Source: Plantago ovata
Taxonomy: Eukaryota > Streptophyta > Magnoliopsida > Lamiales > Plantaginaceae
Assembly: GCA_028274465.1 (NCBI GenBank)
Contig: CM051455.1
Span: 72,522,985-72,586,984 of the forward strand
Reading direction: 5' to 3'
Length of the DNA: 64,000 nucleotides
Below the pieces are notes generated by a model, which saw only the letters and a list, made by a program, of their open reading frames with translations, did no database searches and was not told the origin of the DNA. Positions 44,009 through 55,130 of this stretch are shown here, in pieces; within the stretch, counting starts at the first letter, position 1; the number at the start of each line of letters is the position of its first letter. A program made the position numbers and the translations under genes.

Positions 44009-45189
44009 TGATGAACCGGAATTTGTCATATTCTAATTAATAAAATAAATTTATATTTAGCCAAAGGCAATTCACAACTACAACGAAAACCGTAGTGTAG
44101 CAGTAAAATAACCTCGAGTGTCGATCTCTAAGGACTATAACTAGCTTTATCTAATCTAACTTAAAACTATAAAACCAACAGACGACTTAGCACAGGTTTT
44201 TCTTATCAGATTATGGAAGTTAGTGATAGTATGACCATTCAAAGCATAGAAGGTTAATAAACATGCATGAAGTACCCGATCGTTTTGCATAGAGATCTTT
44301 GATCATTGAATTGTCCAATTGAAGATAGAGGTTTTAGATAGATCAAAGAAATAAAGCAATAACTCAAAGTCTGATTCGCTTTACCGCCATTAGCATAATT
44401 ATTAACACTTCGCTAAGAAATCACATACTATCACCAGGTAAATTTAGCTACTCATAGATGACATGCAATCAACAGAAATCATAGCAAAATTGAATGAAAA
44501 CATGTTGAAAGATAAATAAATATGAATAGAAAAAACTATAAGCTACAATGTTACCGAAGGTTGTCAATCTCCGAAGAATCGCGATCTTACAAGCTCCAAA
44601 ACGATAAGAAAAAGTGTCTCCTATGCTAAGAATCCCCAGAACATGCTCTGGAGAATTCCTACCTAAAACTAATGAGAAAGGTGAGAGAAAAGGTCTGAGA
44701 AAGTATGAAAAAAAAACGGAGAAATTGAGAAACTATATATAGAGGTTCGACAGGTGTGGGGCGAATCGCCCCACACACGAGCCGAATTGCCTGGTGTGGG
44801 GTGAACCACCCCACGCCCCGGGCGAATCGCCCGGGACTTCCAGTCGGCAGGTTACGCGTTTTCGACGCGTTTTTGGATTTCTTTTCCTTTTCGGACTCGG
44901 TTTTTGCCTTCTAGTGACCTTTTAGCCTTCAGACTCGATCCCTAGACTTCAAATCCTATCCGGAATCTTCTAGATACTCCAAAAATTCCTTCGAAACACC
45001 AATTCTTCGTTCTCTTCAATATAATTGCCCGAAAAACCTCGTTTTTCACCCAAAACCTGTAAAATACAAACTTAAGGGAAACGTGACACTATTCTAATAA
45101 AATGCACTGAAATATAGCTAAATTAACATAGAGGGCAGCTAAATTGGTGTAAAAAGACTCGAATGAAAGTGTAAAATACACGTTCATCA
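44009..45189 (-). repeat. 5' LTR of Gypsy family C element, inverted
   Basis: 1181 bp on the minus strand, TGATGAACGTGTATTTTAC to CCGGTTCATCA. Nearly the same length as the plus-strand LTR at 38491-39672, which faces it from the other side of the internal region. Palindrome cluster at 44756-44842. Confidence 0.92.
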
Positions 45190-45383
45190 GATACAAGTAA
45201 TAAGGTTTTAAACTTAGTAAAGTTACCAACATTTTCATCTACCTGCTGAGCAGGAGTTGTAGATTTTGGTGCAGAAGTGTAAATACACGTTCATCAGATA
45301 TAAGTAATATGGTTTTAAACTTAGTAAAGTTACCAACATTTTCATCTACATGCTGAGCAGTAGTTGTAGATTCTGGTGCAGAA
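45169..45383 (-). repeat. Tandem duplication across an LTR / aORF junction
   Basis: A unit of about 108 bp (45169-45276), made of the last 21 bp of the family C LTR plus about 87 bp of Copia aORF, is repeated at 45277-45383 with a few differences. The second copy therefore carries a detached 20-bp LTR tip (GTGTAAATACACGTTCATCA). Confidence 0.85.
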
Positions 45384-45493
45384 GTTTCAGCACTCTTCTG
45401 CCTTGTATCATGAGAAGTCTGTAAAGAAACAATAGTGTTAGCTAAAGATAAAGTATCAGATAAAGAAGTTTTGCTTATTTCTGAGTTAACTAC
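45190..45493 (-). pseudogene. Copia aORF fragment, diverged, with intron borders
   Basis: On the minus strand this reads as intron 1 3' end (TTTCTTTACAG), exon ACTTCTCATGATACAAGG..., then CTCAGCAG|GTAGATGAAA, the donor of intron 2. It corresponds to about 36080-36230 of the plus copy but differs clearly in sequence, so it comes from another branch of the family. It is bounded by a family C LTR (left) and a family B LTR (right). Confidence 0.7.
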
Positions 45494-46989
45494 TGATGAC
45501 TCATTTTTTCACCAATTAAATTTGTTTGTAGCCAAAGAACACTTATTCACTACACAAAAGATTTAGTGCAGCGGTAAGATGTTCCCGAGTGTCGTTCTCT
45601 CGGGACCTAACGTGGCTTTGTTTAGTGCAAACAATTGTAATCAACCAACAAGAAAGTTTGTGTGATTAAACCAAGCAGTCATGCAAATCAGAAACTATCA
45701 AGAGGAAGATAAAATCAAATAGAGAAAGATGTTGGTGGTAGCTTAGTGGACATGACAAACCATGGGTTACAACTTGCTATCATGCTATGAACATTTAAAC
45801 ATACAATAGAGAAGTATTAATTGACCACAAAGTTGTCACATGCTTTGCATTCGAAAATACGAAATTGGCTACTCTCAATTTTATGGATGATCTAGAAGTA
45901 TTAAGCGACCATAAGGGCTGTCACTACCTTGTATTCGAAGATTTGTAATTGGCTACTTTAGATCTTACGCAATGGTTCAAAGCACAACAAGCATAATCAT
46001 AACCCTAGCTATCATGTCCACATTCTACCACCAACAATCGTGAATTAGCTAGTCATAACGGATCTTGAAACAAACAACATCATATATGAATAACAGTAAC
46101 AAACATTCATAATCAGAACCAAAATAAGGAGAATTGATACAAGTTACCACCGATTGTCACGAGACGGTGGAATGCCCAAATCTCACGGATCAAGATACAA
46201 TGAAGATGAAATTGGATGTAATCACGTCTTTCTTGATGATAATCAAGCCTCTAGATAATGGGTCTGAGCTATGGAGCTTCAAAGAGCTCTCCCCAGCAAT
46301 TACAAAGTGAAAGGAATGACAAAAAGTAACTGAAAATCGAGTTTAAATGCCAAAATCGCGATTTGGATCTGAGTCCAAGCACCCCGCTTGAAGAGGCCAA
46401 GCGGTCCGCTTGAAATTGCAGAATTTGTCCCAGGACCCAAGCGGCCCGCTTGGAACAGTCAAGCGGCCCACTTCGCAAGCGGCCCGCTTGGCTGCCCCAC
46501 TTCGTCTTCAACTCGCTCTCCAGGGCACATACGATGTCGGATCAGGGCGGGTAATATATCGTTGGATAGCTCTTTGAGTTAGCTACGCGTGGAAGTTGGT
46601 TTGAGGTCAATACATTTCGGTATGAGAAATATATGGCCGAAATGGTTAGGCTGCATCAATCTTGCACACTCGAACGACTCCAAAACTTCCACCCGAACAT
46701 TTGAATTTGCTTCCAATGTAAGGGTAGGCTCTCCAAAGTGTGATTCTTGGCTTAACTCGAACTAAGGGCACTCACAAATATCCACGGAGATCAAGAAACT
46801 TCAACGGGGTCATTTTTCATCCAAAATGCTTCGTTTTTAGCTCCAAAAACACCGTTTCGTACCTAAGTGCCTGAAAATGCAAAAAACACAAAACGTGACA
46901 CTATTCTACAAAACTATCCAAAAAAAAAGGCTAAAAGATAGCAAAAGAAGGTGAAAAAGACATAAAACGCGTTAAAAATACGTTCATCA
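45494..46989 (-). repeat. LTR of Gypsy family B (long variant)
   Basis: 1496 bp on the minus strand, TGATGAACGTATTTTTAAC to TGAGTCATCA. The palindrome cluster at 46375-46495 (CAAGCGGCCCGCTTGG) is followed by about 250 bp not seen in the other B LTRs (46500-46760), which explains the extra length. Confidence 0.85.
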
Positions 46990-47998
46990 AACTCCCCAAA
47001 CCAAACCTTTGCTTCTCCTCAAGCAACAAACTAACCTTAATGCAACACAGAGAGAGTCTCATGCCAAGTAAAGTGAACTAATCTATTGAATCTACCAAAT
47101 GCTTATGAACAAAACCAAATGAGCATGACATGCAAATAGGTTGAAGTATGCCTCGATTGCGAATATACACATTCTCAAGTGCACTTGGTTAAACAAAGGA
47201 GTCTCACGTAACATCTTCTACCTGGACCTGGTCAGTGACGACACAATGATGCATGTTATCATACTACAATTGCCCCGTGCCTATGAAACCGAGGGCTTAC
47301 TTCTGTTCACCAAGCGAGACTTTTCCTCAAGAGAGGGCGAACTAATACTGGCTCTCATCAAACGAAGGAGGGTTCCCTTAGAAAGATAACACTCCCCTAT
47401 TCTACCCAGACTCTCAAGAATGAGCCTCTTCTTTCAACCACTTCTTGAATAGCAAGACGAGGGTGGTCAAGAACAGGCCTTAGACAAAGGCGACACGAAA
47501 CGAAAGATAGAATTTACAACTCGACACTTCACAAGAACAAAATATTAACATGACACTTGACACTACGAGACTGCTTTTGGCTTGCAACGACCCTTCTTTT
47601 GCTTTTGGGTCTTATTCTTTATTTTCCCCCTTTTTTTTCTTTTCTCTTTTTTTTAATTTGCTTTTTTTCTTTTCTCCCTTTTTTTTTCTTCTTTTCTTTT
47701 TCTCTTTCTTTTTTTTTTATAAAGGGGCAAGCAGCAGTACTAAGTGTCAAAAACACCTCCCCAAACCTATTCGAAAGAATAGGTTTGAGCACAAAGACGA
47801 AAAAGAAAGAGGAAAGACTCTTTTACAAAGACACCTCCCCAAACCTATTCGAAAGAATAGGTTGGGACACAAAACAAAAAGAAAAAGAAAAAGGAAACTT
47901 TACAACGACTCAAAGACGAAAGACAAGATCAACGAAGCAACACCCTCCCCAAACCTATTTGATAGAATAGGTTTAATACAAGGAATCGCACACCTCAC
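46990..47998 (-). other. Gypsy B 3' non-coding region
   Basis: No gene. PPT at 46990-47020, conserved 3' module (47150-47470), pyrimidine run on the plus strand (47590-47720) and three hairpin plus GGGGAGG units at 47762-47787, 47840-47862 and 47950-47973. It mirrors 6740-7725. Confidence 0.75.
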
Positions 47999-49730
47999 TG
48001 TTAGGAAACTTGTAATTTTGATGAGCAATTAACCATGCTAAATTAAGAACAGTCCAGTAACTAGTACTCTTAAGGTCCATAGGAATTTAGAATTTTAAGG
48101 ACATTGTAAAAGAGGAACGTTTGCTGATGACTTAGATAGGTGTTAGATAAGTTATTTCTTTTGTGTATGACGTATTTCAATTTCTGTGAAGAAATTAATT
48201 TATTGACACTTTAGTGGATGACGTACTTTAATTTCTGTGAAGAAATTAATTTATTGACACATTTGCGTATGATGTATTTTATTTTCTGAAAAGAAAATAT
48301 CTTATTGATGCTTAGCTTTGATGTAACTTATTTTCTGAAAAGAAAATGACCTATTGAAGCATTTGCTGAAGATGTATTTTGTTTATTACAAACAAATTAT
48401 TGAGGCAAATACGAAACCAGTCAGAATCTTAAAGACTTTTGAAGATCTAAAGACTTGAAGACTTGAAGATTTGAAGATTGCTGAAGACTGGTAAGGCACG
48501 TGTTGCTCAGAAAGTGGAATTTTCAGCAACAGCATTGCATAAGTGAAAATCTGAAAGACAGAGTAGGTTGTGCTTGCTGAAACTGAGAATGAACACTTGC
48601 TGATGAACATATGTGACCTCTTGCTGAATGTACGTGATTTTGCGCTCCAATGTTACTGTTTGAATTCTATTCAAAGGTGCATTTAATGCAAAGCTTACAC
48701 GCGAAGGACATGAAGACTAGAAGACAAACAAAGGTTGCTGCTGAAAGTACAAAAGCAAGATAGTGACATGTTAAGGAACAAAAGCCTTAAGATTTGAAAT
48801 TCAAACGGCTCCTTACTTGCACTATAAATAGAGGTCATCCGGCAAAGAGTTGAAGTGTGTCAACAACGTGATCAAACTCTCACTTGTGCTTAAAATTCAC
48901 AAACCTTCAAACACTCTTACTGCCATTGATCCGTTCCAAGACTTAAAGCTTGAAAAAGCTACTTGTGAAGAAGTAGAACAAACTCGGCTAAGAAATTAGT
49001 TAAGTGTTCTTCCTTTCGAACAAGAACAAGTCTTGACACCAGAAACAATCAAACTTGTTTACTGCAAAGTATTCCAAGTTGTGTTTCTTAGATTACTTGT
49101 TGTAACTGAATAAGTTATAATTAAGTTATCTCACCCCAAAACTCTCTAACTGAAAATACACCCTTTCAGGCGTGATATTCAGGGGGAACTTAATCGAGCA
49201 AGCTTTTGCTGATTAAAAGTACCAAGTTTGGTGGAGAACAAGGTTGAGTTCTCTAGTTTAGGTTGGAGACAAAGCAAGTGTGCTTTGGTTTCTGTTGAAT
49301 CACTTTAGATAGGAGATTGTAAGGAACCTCAATCATATCTTAGTGGATTCAGTCCTAGAAAGGACAAAGTGGATTAGTTGGGAGATTACGCCACTCTCAG
49401 ATACCACTATAAAAGTGTTTGTGTGATTTACTTACTGCATTTAGCTTTCAGCAAATTATATCTGTTTGTACACAGTCACTCACATCACTTTCTGAAACTC
49501 GTTACTTGCTGAAAAAGCACTTATCGTTTCAAAGACATCCGCTCTCTGATTTCAAGTATCAGCAAACCAAGCTACTGTAAGGTAACTTACGCTTGCTGAG
49601 AAAGTTAAGTATCAGCAACCTCATTACTGTAAAGTAATAAGTACTTGCTGAGAAAGTTTTAAACGACAAAAGTTTGAAAAGACTATTCACCCCCCCTCTA
49701 GTCTTTTCTTGTTGTTTAAAGGGACCAACA
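47999..49730 (+). repeat. 5' LTR of Copia family A (long variant)
   Basis: 1732 bp, TGTTAGGAAACTTG to GGGACCAACA. TATA box TATAAATA at 48823-48830. Extra length against the 1377-bp copy comes from five U3 repeats (48160-48415) and an insertion-like stretch near 49330-49500 that is also present in the minus LTR at 61579-62078. Confidence 0.93.
48160..48415 (+). repeat. Five 51-bp U3 repeats with TGA(C/T)GTA and a hairpin
   Basis: The word TGACGTA, TGATGTA or AGATGTA occurs at 48168, 48219, 48270, 48319 and 48370, i.e. every 49-51 bp. Each is followed by a short hairpin: AATTTCTGTGAAGAAATT (twice), ATTTTCTGAAAAGAAAAT (twice) and TTTGTTTATTACAAACAAA. TGACG is the core of plant bZIP (as-1-like) sites. 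Other LTRs of the family have a single unit. Confidence 0.75.
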
Positions 49731-49732
49731 AG

Positions 49733-49744
49733 TGGTATCAGAGC
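49733..49744 (+). other. Primer binding site, initiator tRNA-Met
   Basis: TGGTATCAGAGC, complementary to the 3' end of initiator tRNA-Met, two bases after the LTR. Standard for Copia elements. The minus copy has it at 61565-61576. Confidence 0.95.
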
Positions 49745-49842
49745 AGGAGGTTCTTTAGCCTTCTGCACTGAACCTAGATCCCCTTAAGTGCTTTCCGTAA
49801 ATCTCTTTCACTTGATCAGTTTGGTAGTGCTTTGCTGACAGG

Positions 49843-52259
49843 ATGTCTTTAGGAGATGCTCCCTTGCTGAAGCTGGAAAATTACGAGAAATGACGAAACA
49901 ACATGATGTACATCTTGAGGCCATTAGTGATGAGATGGTCACCGTCATTAATGATGGACCTATCAAGATCACCAAGGTTGAAAGGAGTTTCCCTCATAGA
50001 ACCACTGAAGCTGGAAAGGAAACCATCCAAGGCGAACCATCAGATACGGTTGTGCCAAAACCAAGAGAGGAATGGACTTCTGACGAAGCTAAGAGATTCC
50101 GTCTTGATGGCCAGGCAAGAAATATCATCATCAGATCAACTCCGGATACCATACAGTGCAAACTGTGGGGTGCTAAGACTGCTAAGGAGGCTTGGAAAAT
50201 GGTTCAAGATCTTTGTGCTGGATCTGACAAGACCAAGGAAAACAAACTTGAAGTACTTAAGCTGAAGTTTCAAAACTTTAAGCAAGGTGCTAACGAGTCA
50301 CTGGAAGACTTGGACTTCAGATTCACAACTCTTGTTAGTGAAATGGCAGCGCTGGGTGTTGGAAATCTTTATTCAGATTCTGAGAAAGTGAAAACTATCA
50401 TCAGAAGTTTGAATCAGGAATAGATCCATACTCAGAATTTCTATTATAATCAAGGAATGCCTGACATTACACCAACTGAGTTGTTCTTTCATCTTGCTAC
50501 TGTCAATTATGAGACAAAGCAAAGAGAAAATGTGTTTGCTGAAAAATCGCAAAACATTGCTCTTGCTTTAAAGCCGTCATCTTCTGAAAAGAAGAATGAT
50601 AAAGAGCCTGCTGATGAAAATGCTTTAGTTGTTAAAAACATGAAGAAATTCATCAGTAAGGAACTTGAAAGGCGAAAAGCAAAAGAGATGCTGAAAAAGC
50701 ATCTTGGTAATAACTACCATAAGTACAAGAATGATACTAGCTCGCTGAACAAGCAAGCTCAGCAAGCTACATCATCAGAAGAACCAGCAGTTGGAAATGA
50801 TCTATGTTTTTACTGCAAAAAGCCTGGACACTTCAAAGCTAATTGCCCTTTGCTGAAAGGCAAATCTGCTGAAAAGAAGAAGAAGTTCAAAAGAGCTTTC
50901 ATTGCTGAAGAAAAGAAGAAGCTTCAAGCAAAAATCGATGCATTGTGCATTGAGACAAGCTCCGAAGACAGTGAGGATGAAAGTTCAGACACCGACGATA
51001 AAGAAGCCACTCTAGACGTGGAGATTGGCAAAGAAGTGTGTGGGATAGCTATGGAAGCTTATCCAGATGTGTCGAACTACGAATTCTGCCTCATGGACGG
51101 TCAGGTAAATAATTCTACCTCTGACTCTGATTCAGAAAGTGAAGACGAGATTGATCGTGACAAGATTCAAGGAGAAATCGAAAGATTTGAGAAAACTCTC
51201 AGCAAACAGCAAGAAAAACTTCAATTTGTTGAAACTCTGACCAAGCAAACTACTGAAAAGTACGCTTTGCTGAAGGAAGAGACAGAAGAAAAGGATGCTG
51301 AAATAAGGCGTCTTAAGAAATTGATTGCTGAGGCTGCAGAGAAAAATTCTCAAATGGCATTAGAATTGGAAGAGTATCAGTCCTCAATTCTAAAGTTACT
51401 TACTGAAATTCAAGAAATGAAAAAGATGAAAATCAATTTCAAATCCTATGTGGAAGCAAATAATACGCTGACTGAACTAAACTCTTATTTGAGAGATCCA
51501 TCTCATAAAGAAGGTTTAGGAGCAACGTGTGAAGGTGATAACGTAGAAATCTTGAGAAAGATAAATCACCGATCTCCTTTGTACGTGCTATTGATAGTAG
51601 TCCACCAGTGATCTATCAGTTTGGTCAAACTAAGATTGCTGAAACATGCAATCAAGTACCTATGACCATAAAGCCCGCTGTTGCTACTCAAAGTAACAAG
51701 ACTTTAAAAGGAAAACAGGTTGTTGTGAAGCAAACTGGAAAGAAAAAGAATGCCGTGAAGCATTCGCAAAACAAGTTGCTGAAAAGCAAGTTGTTAAGTC
51801 TAAAGGCAAGATTACCAAAAGTAATCAGAAGTCCTTTGCTGACAAACCTGAATCAAGTAAGGTTGCTGATGCTAAAGCTCAGCAATCTCCAAAGAATGGA
51901 CTCGGTTCAAAACCAAGCAAAGTCAACTCTTTCATGAGTATAAGCAAAGTCAGCAAAGATACTTCAAAGAGATGAAGAAAACCAAGCCTAAGAGTTCTGA
52001 AAAGACTCCCAATGCTAGGACTAGAAGGAACCTTGCTAGAAAAGAACTTACTGAAAAGTATGTTCAGCAAAAAGGTCAACAGAGCAAGACACCACATCAG
52101 AAAGTGGATTTGACCAGCACGAGTCAAAAGTCTTTCAGCTCAAAACCTCCTAGTTCCTCAGCAAGTAGAAAACAAGTCAAAGTTGAAAAACTTCAGACTT
52201 GGGTTTCCACTGGACGCATTCTTGAACATGTTAATGGACATCCATCATTGGATAATTAA
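49843..52259 (+). pseudogene. Copia gag
   Basis: ATG 49843, MSLGDAPLLKLENYEK, then TGA for Trp at 49891-49893 and an indel near 49902. The UBN2-type gag domain continues with FRLDGQARNIIIRSTPDTIQ and KTAKEAWKMVQDLCAGSDKT; a TAG for Trp lies at 50424-50426. Zinc knuckle CFYCKKPGHFKANC at about 50805-50848, of the CX2CX4HX4C type. Then acidic Ser/Asp repeats (50960-51160) and a predicted coiled coil (51170-51430), a Sirevirus-like trait. A frame break near 51590 precedes a Lys/Ser-rich tail that ends GRILEHVNGHPS with TAA 52257-52259. Confidence 0.9.
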
Positions 52260-52282
52260 CTTGTTTGCTCTTGATTGTGCAG

Positions 52283-54793
52283 ACTGCAGCCACGGAGACA
52301 AACGATGCAATCTGGCACTTTGATAGTGGTTGTGGAAAGCACATGACGGGCAACAAGAATAACCTTATAAACTATAGACGGTGGTCTAAAGGTCCAACAA
52401 TAAGGTTTGCTGGTGGAGGCTCCGGATCAACAAAAGACTATGGTGATGTGAAGTTGGGATGCATAACCATTTCTGGAGTTCTTTATGTCAAAAATCTTAA
52501 GTTTAACCTTTTCAGCATGAGTCAATTTGCTGACAAAGGATACTTCATCGAAATTAAAAGTGATGAATGTAACTTGTAGATTTTGAGACTAAAAAGGTTA
52601 TAATGATTGCAAGAAGATCAGGAGGCTTGTACACCGTTGATTGGTCTTCAGCAAACGTTGAAAAATGCCTTGTCTCAGATCATGATTGCCTTGCTGAAAA
52701 AGCATGGTTATGGCATAAACGAACAAGTCATCTAAACTTCAAGACGCTGAATAAGCTGTCTAAAAAGGCACTTGTAGTTGGATTACCTAGGGTTACTTTT
52801 AAGAAGGATGGTGTTTGCAATGCATGTCAGCAAGGAAAGCAAACCAAATCTTCTTTCAAGAACAAGGCAGTACCGTCAACTACAAAACCTTTACAACTCT
52901 TACACATGGACTTGTTTGAATCTTCTTCAACAAGCTATGCTGGTAAGAAGTATGGTCTAGTCGTGGTAGATGACTATTCAAGATTCACTTGGGTAGTATT
53001 CATCAAGCACAAATCTGAAACCAAGACTGAAATACCTAACTTGCTGAATAAGCTTGAAGTCATGAAAAATGACAAGGTAAGAGTCATAAGGACAGACCAT
53101 GGTACTGAGTTTGTAAACCAGTACATAACTGAATATTGTACCTCCAAAGGTATTCAACATCAGTTATCCTCAGTAAGGACACCACAGCAAAATGGTGTTG
53201 CTGAACGGAAGAATCGTACCCTGAAAGAAGCCGCAAGAACAATGCTTGCTGACACTGAGATAAGTGAGGCTTACTGGGTTGAAGCGATTAATACCGCCTG
53301 CTATACTCAGAATAGATGTTTGATTACTAAGGAATACAACAAAACTCCTTATGAATTGTTTGTTGGAAGACCTCCTAACATCACTCATCTAAGAGTATTT
53401 GGTTGCAAGTGTTTCGTTCTTAACAATGGTAGAGAATACCTAAGAACATTTCAACCAAAGGCAGACGAAGCGATATTTCTTGGCTACTCCTTGCATAGTA
53501 AAGCTTACAGAGTTTACAACAAAAAGGCACAAAAGATTGAAGAATCTGTGCATGTTGTATTCTACGAAAAGACACAAGGTGTGCCTGCTGAAGAAGAAAT
53601 ATCAGAATGTATGAAAAAGCTAATCATACATGAGCAAAGAACTGAATCTGATGCTAGGCAAATCAAGTCAATTGAACTAAATGATGATTCTGACAATGAT
53701 TCTCCTTCCCCGAGTCATGACAAGATAAATATAGTTCACGACAAAGAATTTCCAGCAAAGATGCGGTTGCTCCGGAAGTTGCTGAAATTACGCAATCTCC
53801 AGTGCCTGCTGATGAAATACCTCAACCCAGCAATGCTGAGCAAGCAGTTGCTGACGATCAAATCTCAGCAGAGACACAAATTCCCAGTAGTACTGAACAA
53901 GTACATACTGAAGAGTCACATGCTGATGAGCAAACATATCCTGATCCAACAAACAGGAAACCTGTTAATAAATGGATTAGAGATCATCCCTCTACGGATA
54001 TGATTGGCGATATTAATAAACGCCAAGTGACTAGATCCAAAGCTACTCAAGGACTTGCTGAAGAAGCAACTGTCGTAGAAGTAGAATCTTTATTCTCTTG
54101 CTTTGTTTCAGAAATTGAACCTAAAACCATAGAAGAAGCTTTGAAGCATTCTGAATGGATAAAGGCAATGCAAGAAGATTGGATCAATTTGAAAGAAACA
54201 AAGTCTGGAAACTTGTGCCACTTGCTGAAAATAAGAAAGCTATTGGTACAAAGTGGGTGTTCAGAAACAAGCTGAGCGAGTCTGGTGAAGTAACAAGAAA
54301 CAAAGCACGCTTAGTTGCTCAAGGTTACTGTCAGACTGAAGGATTGGACTATGATGAGTCTTACGCTCCAGTTGCAAGATTGGATGCAATTAGGCTTTTC
54401 TTGGCCTTTGCTGCTCACAATGACTTCATTGTTTACCAAATGGATGTTAAGAGTGCATTCTTAAATGGTGAACTTGCTGAAGAAGTCTACCTAGAACAAC
54501 CCCCTGGCTTTGAACTTCCCTCAGAAACCAAGATGGTATATAAGCTTCAGAAAGCTGTATATGGTCTAAAGCAAGCACCAAGAGCATGGTATGATACCTT
54601 AGCTAAGTTCTTGCTGGAAAATGGTTTCAAGAAAGGTGAAGTTGACAAAACTTTTTTACCATGAACCATGATGGTAAATTAATCTTAGTTCAAATTTATG
54701 TGGATGACATAATTTTTGGATCTAAGGACAAGCAACTTGTGATGATTTTGCCAAACTCATGACAAAAAGTTGAAATGAGTATGATGGGAAAAT
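52283..54793 (+). pseudogene. Copia pol: protease, integrase, partial RT
   Basis: Protease FDSGCGKHMTGNKNN with DSG intact. One-base deletion near 52575. Integrase zinc region WHKRTSHLNFKTL and CNACQQGKQ; core HMDLFESS, RTDHGTEF, QNGVAERKNR, all three acidic residues present. Frameshifts near 53760 and 54178 (each one base short of the 28985-33163 copy). [50 protein letters not shown], a stop near 54660, with YVDD at 54697-54708 readable only in another frame. The N gap follows. By eye nearly identical to the pol at 29705, so both copies descend from a recent common source. Confidence 0.92.
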
Positions 54794-54893
54794 NNNNNNN
54801 NNNNNNNNNNNNNNNNNNNNNNNNNNNNNNNNNNNNNNNNNNNNNNNNNNNNNNNNNNNNNNNNNNNNNNNNNNNNNNNNNNNNNNNNNNNNN
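54794..54893. other. Assembly gap, 100 N
   Basis: Exactly 100 N. From the 28985-38011 copy at least 5-6 kb (end of RT, RNase H, hairpin spacer, aORF) is expected between the flanking sequences, unless the element carries a deletion. Confidence 0.97.
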
Positions 54894-54896
54894 TCC

Positions 54897-55130
54897 AAAA
54901 GGGGGAAATTTGTTAGGAAACTTGTAATTTTGATGAGCAATTAACCATGCTAAATTAAGAACAATCCATTAACTAGTACTCTTAAGGTCCATAGGATTTT
55001 AGATTTTTAAGGACATTGTAAAAGAGGAACGTTTGCTGATGACTTAGATAAGTGTTAGATAAGTTATTTCTTTTGTGTATGACGTATTTTATTTTCTGAG
55101 AACAAAATAATTTATTGACACTTTAGCGTA
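54897..55130 (+). repeat. Polypurine tract and truncated 3' LTR of Copia A
   Basis: AAAAGGGGGAAA (54897-54908) then TGTTAGGAAACTTG from 54911. The LTR continues through one U3 unit (TGACGTATTTTATTTTCTGA) and stops at about 55130, where Gypsy 3' sequence begins. About 95% alike by eye with the start of the LTR at 47999. Confidence 0.88.

Larger units (their letters stand above)
39673..45189 (-). mobile_element. Gypsy family C element: LTR, gag, protease, PF20167-type ORF, no pol
   Basis: Read on the minus strand: 5' LTR (45189-44009), tRNA-Asp primer site, gag, protease, about 1.1 kb of non-coding DNA with palindromes, and a PF20167-type ORF, then an abrupt end at the plus-strand LTR. As in family B, no RT, RNase H or integrase motif is seen between protease and the extra ORF. 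Two families sharing this layout suggests a real, mobilised design, not one chance deletion. Confidence 0.85.
45494..47998 (-). mobile_element. Gypsy family B, 3' end with 3' LTR
   Basis: On the minus strand: 3' non-coding region (47998-46990), polypurine end and LTR (46989-45494). The LTR terminus lies directly in Copia aORF sequence, the likely target. The upstream part is cut at 47999 by a Copia LTR. Confidence 0.85.
47999..55130 (+). mobile_element. Copia family A: 5' LTR, gag, pol, gap, truncated 3' LTR
   Basis: The only family A copy with 5' LTR, primer site, gag and pol in order. A 100-N gap begins in RT; when sequence resumes we are already at the polypurine tract and 3' LTR, so RNase H, the spacer and the aORF would lie in the gap. 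The 3' LTR is cut after 220 bp by Gypsy C sequence. Confidence 0.92.
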
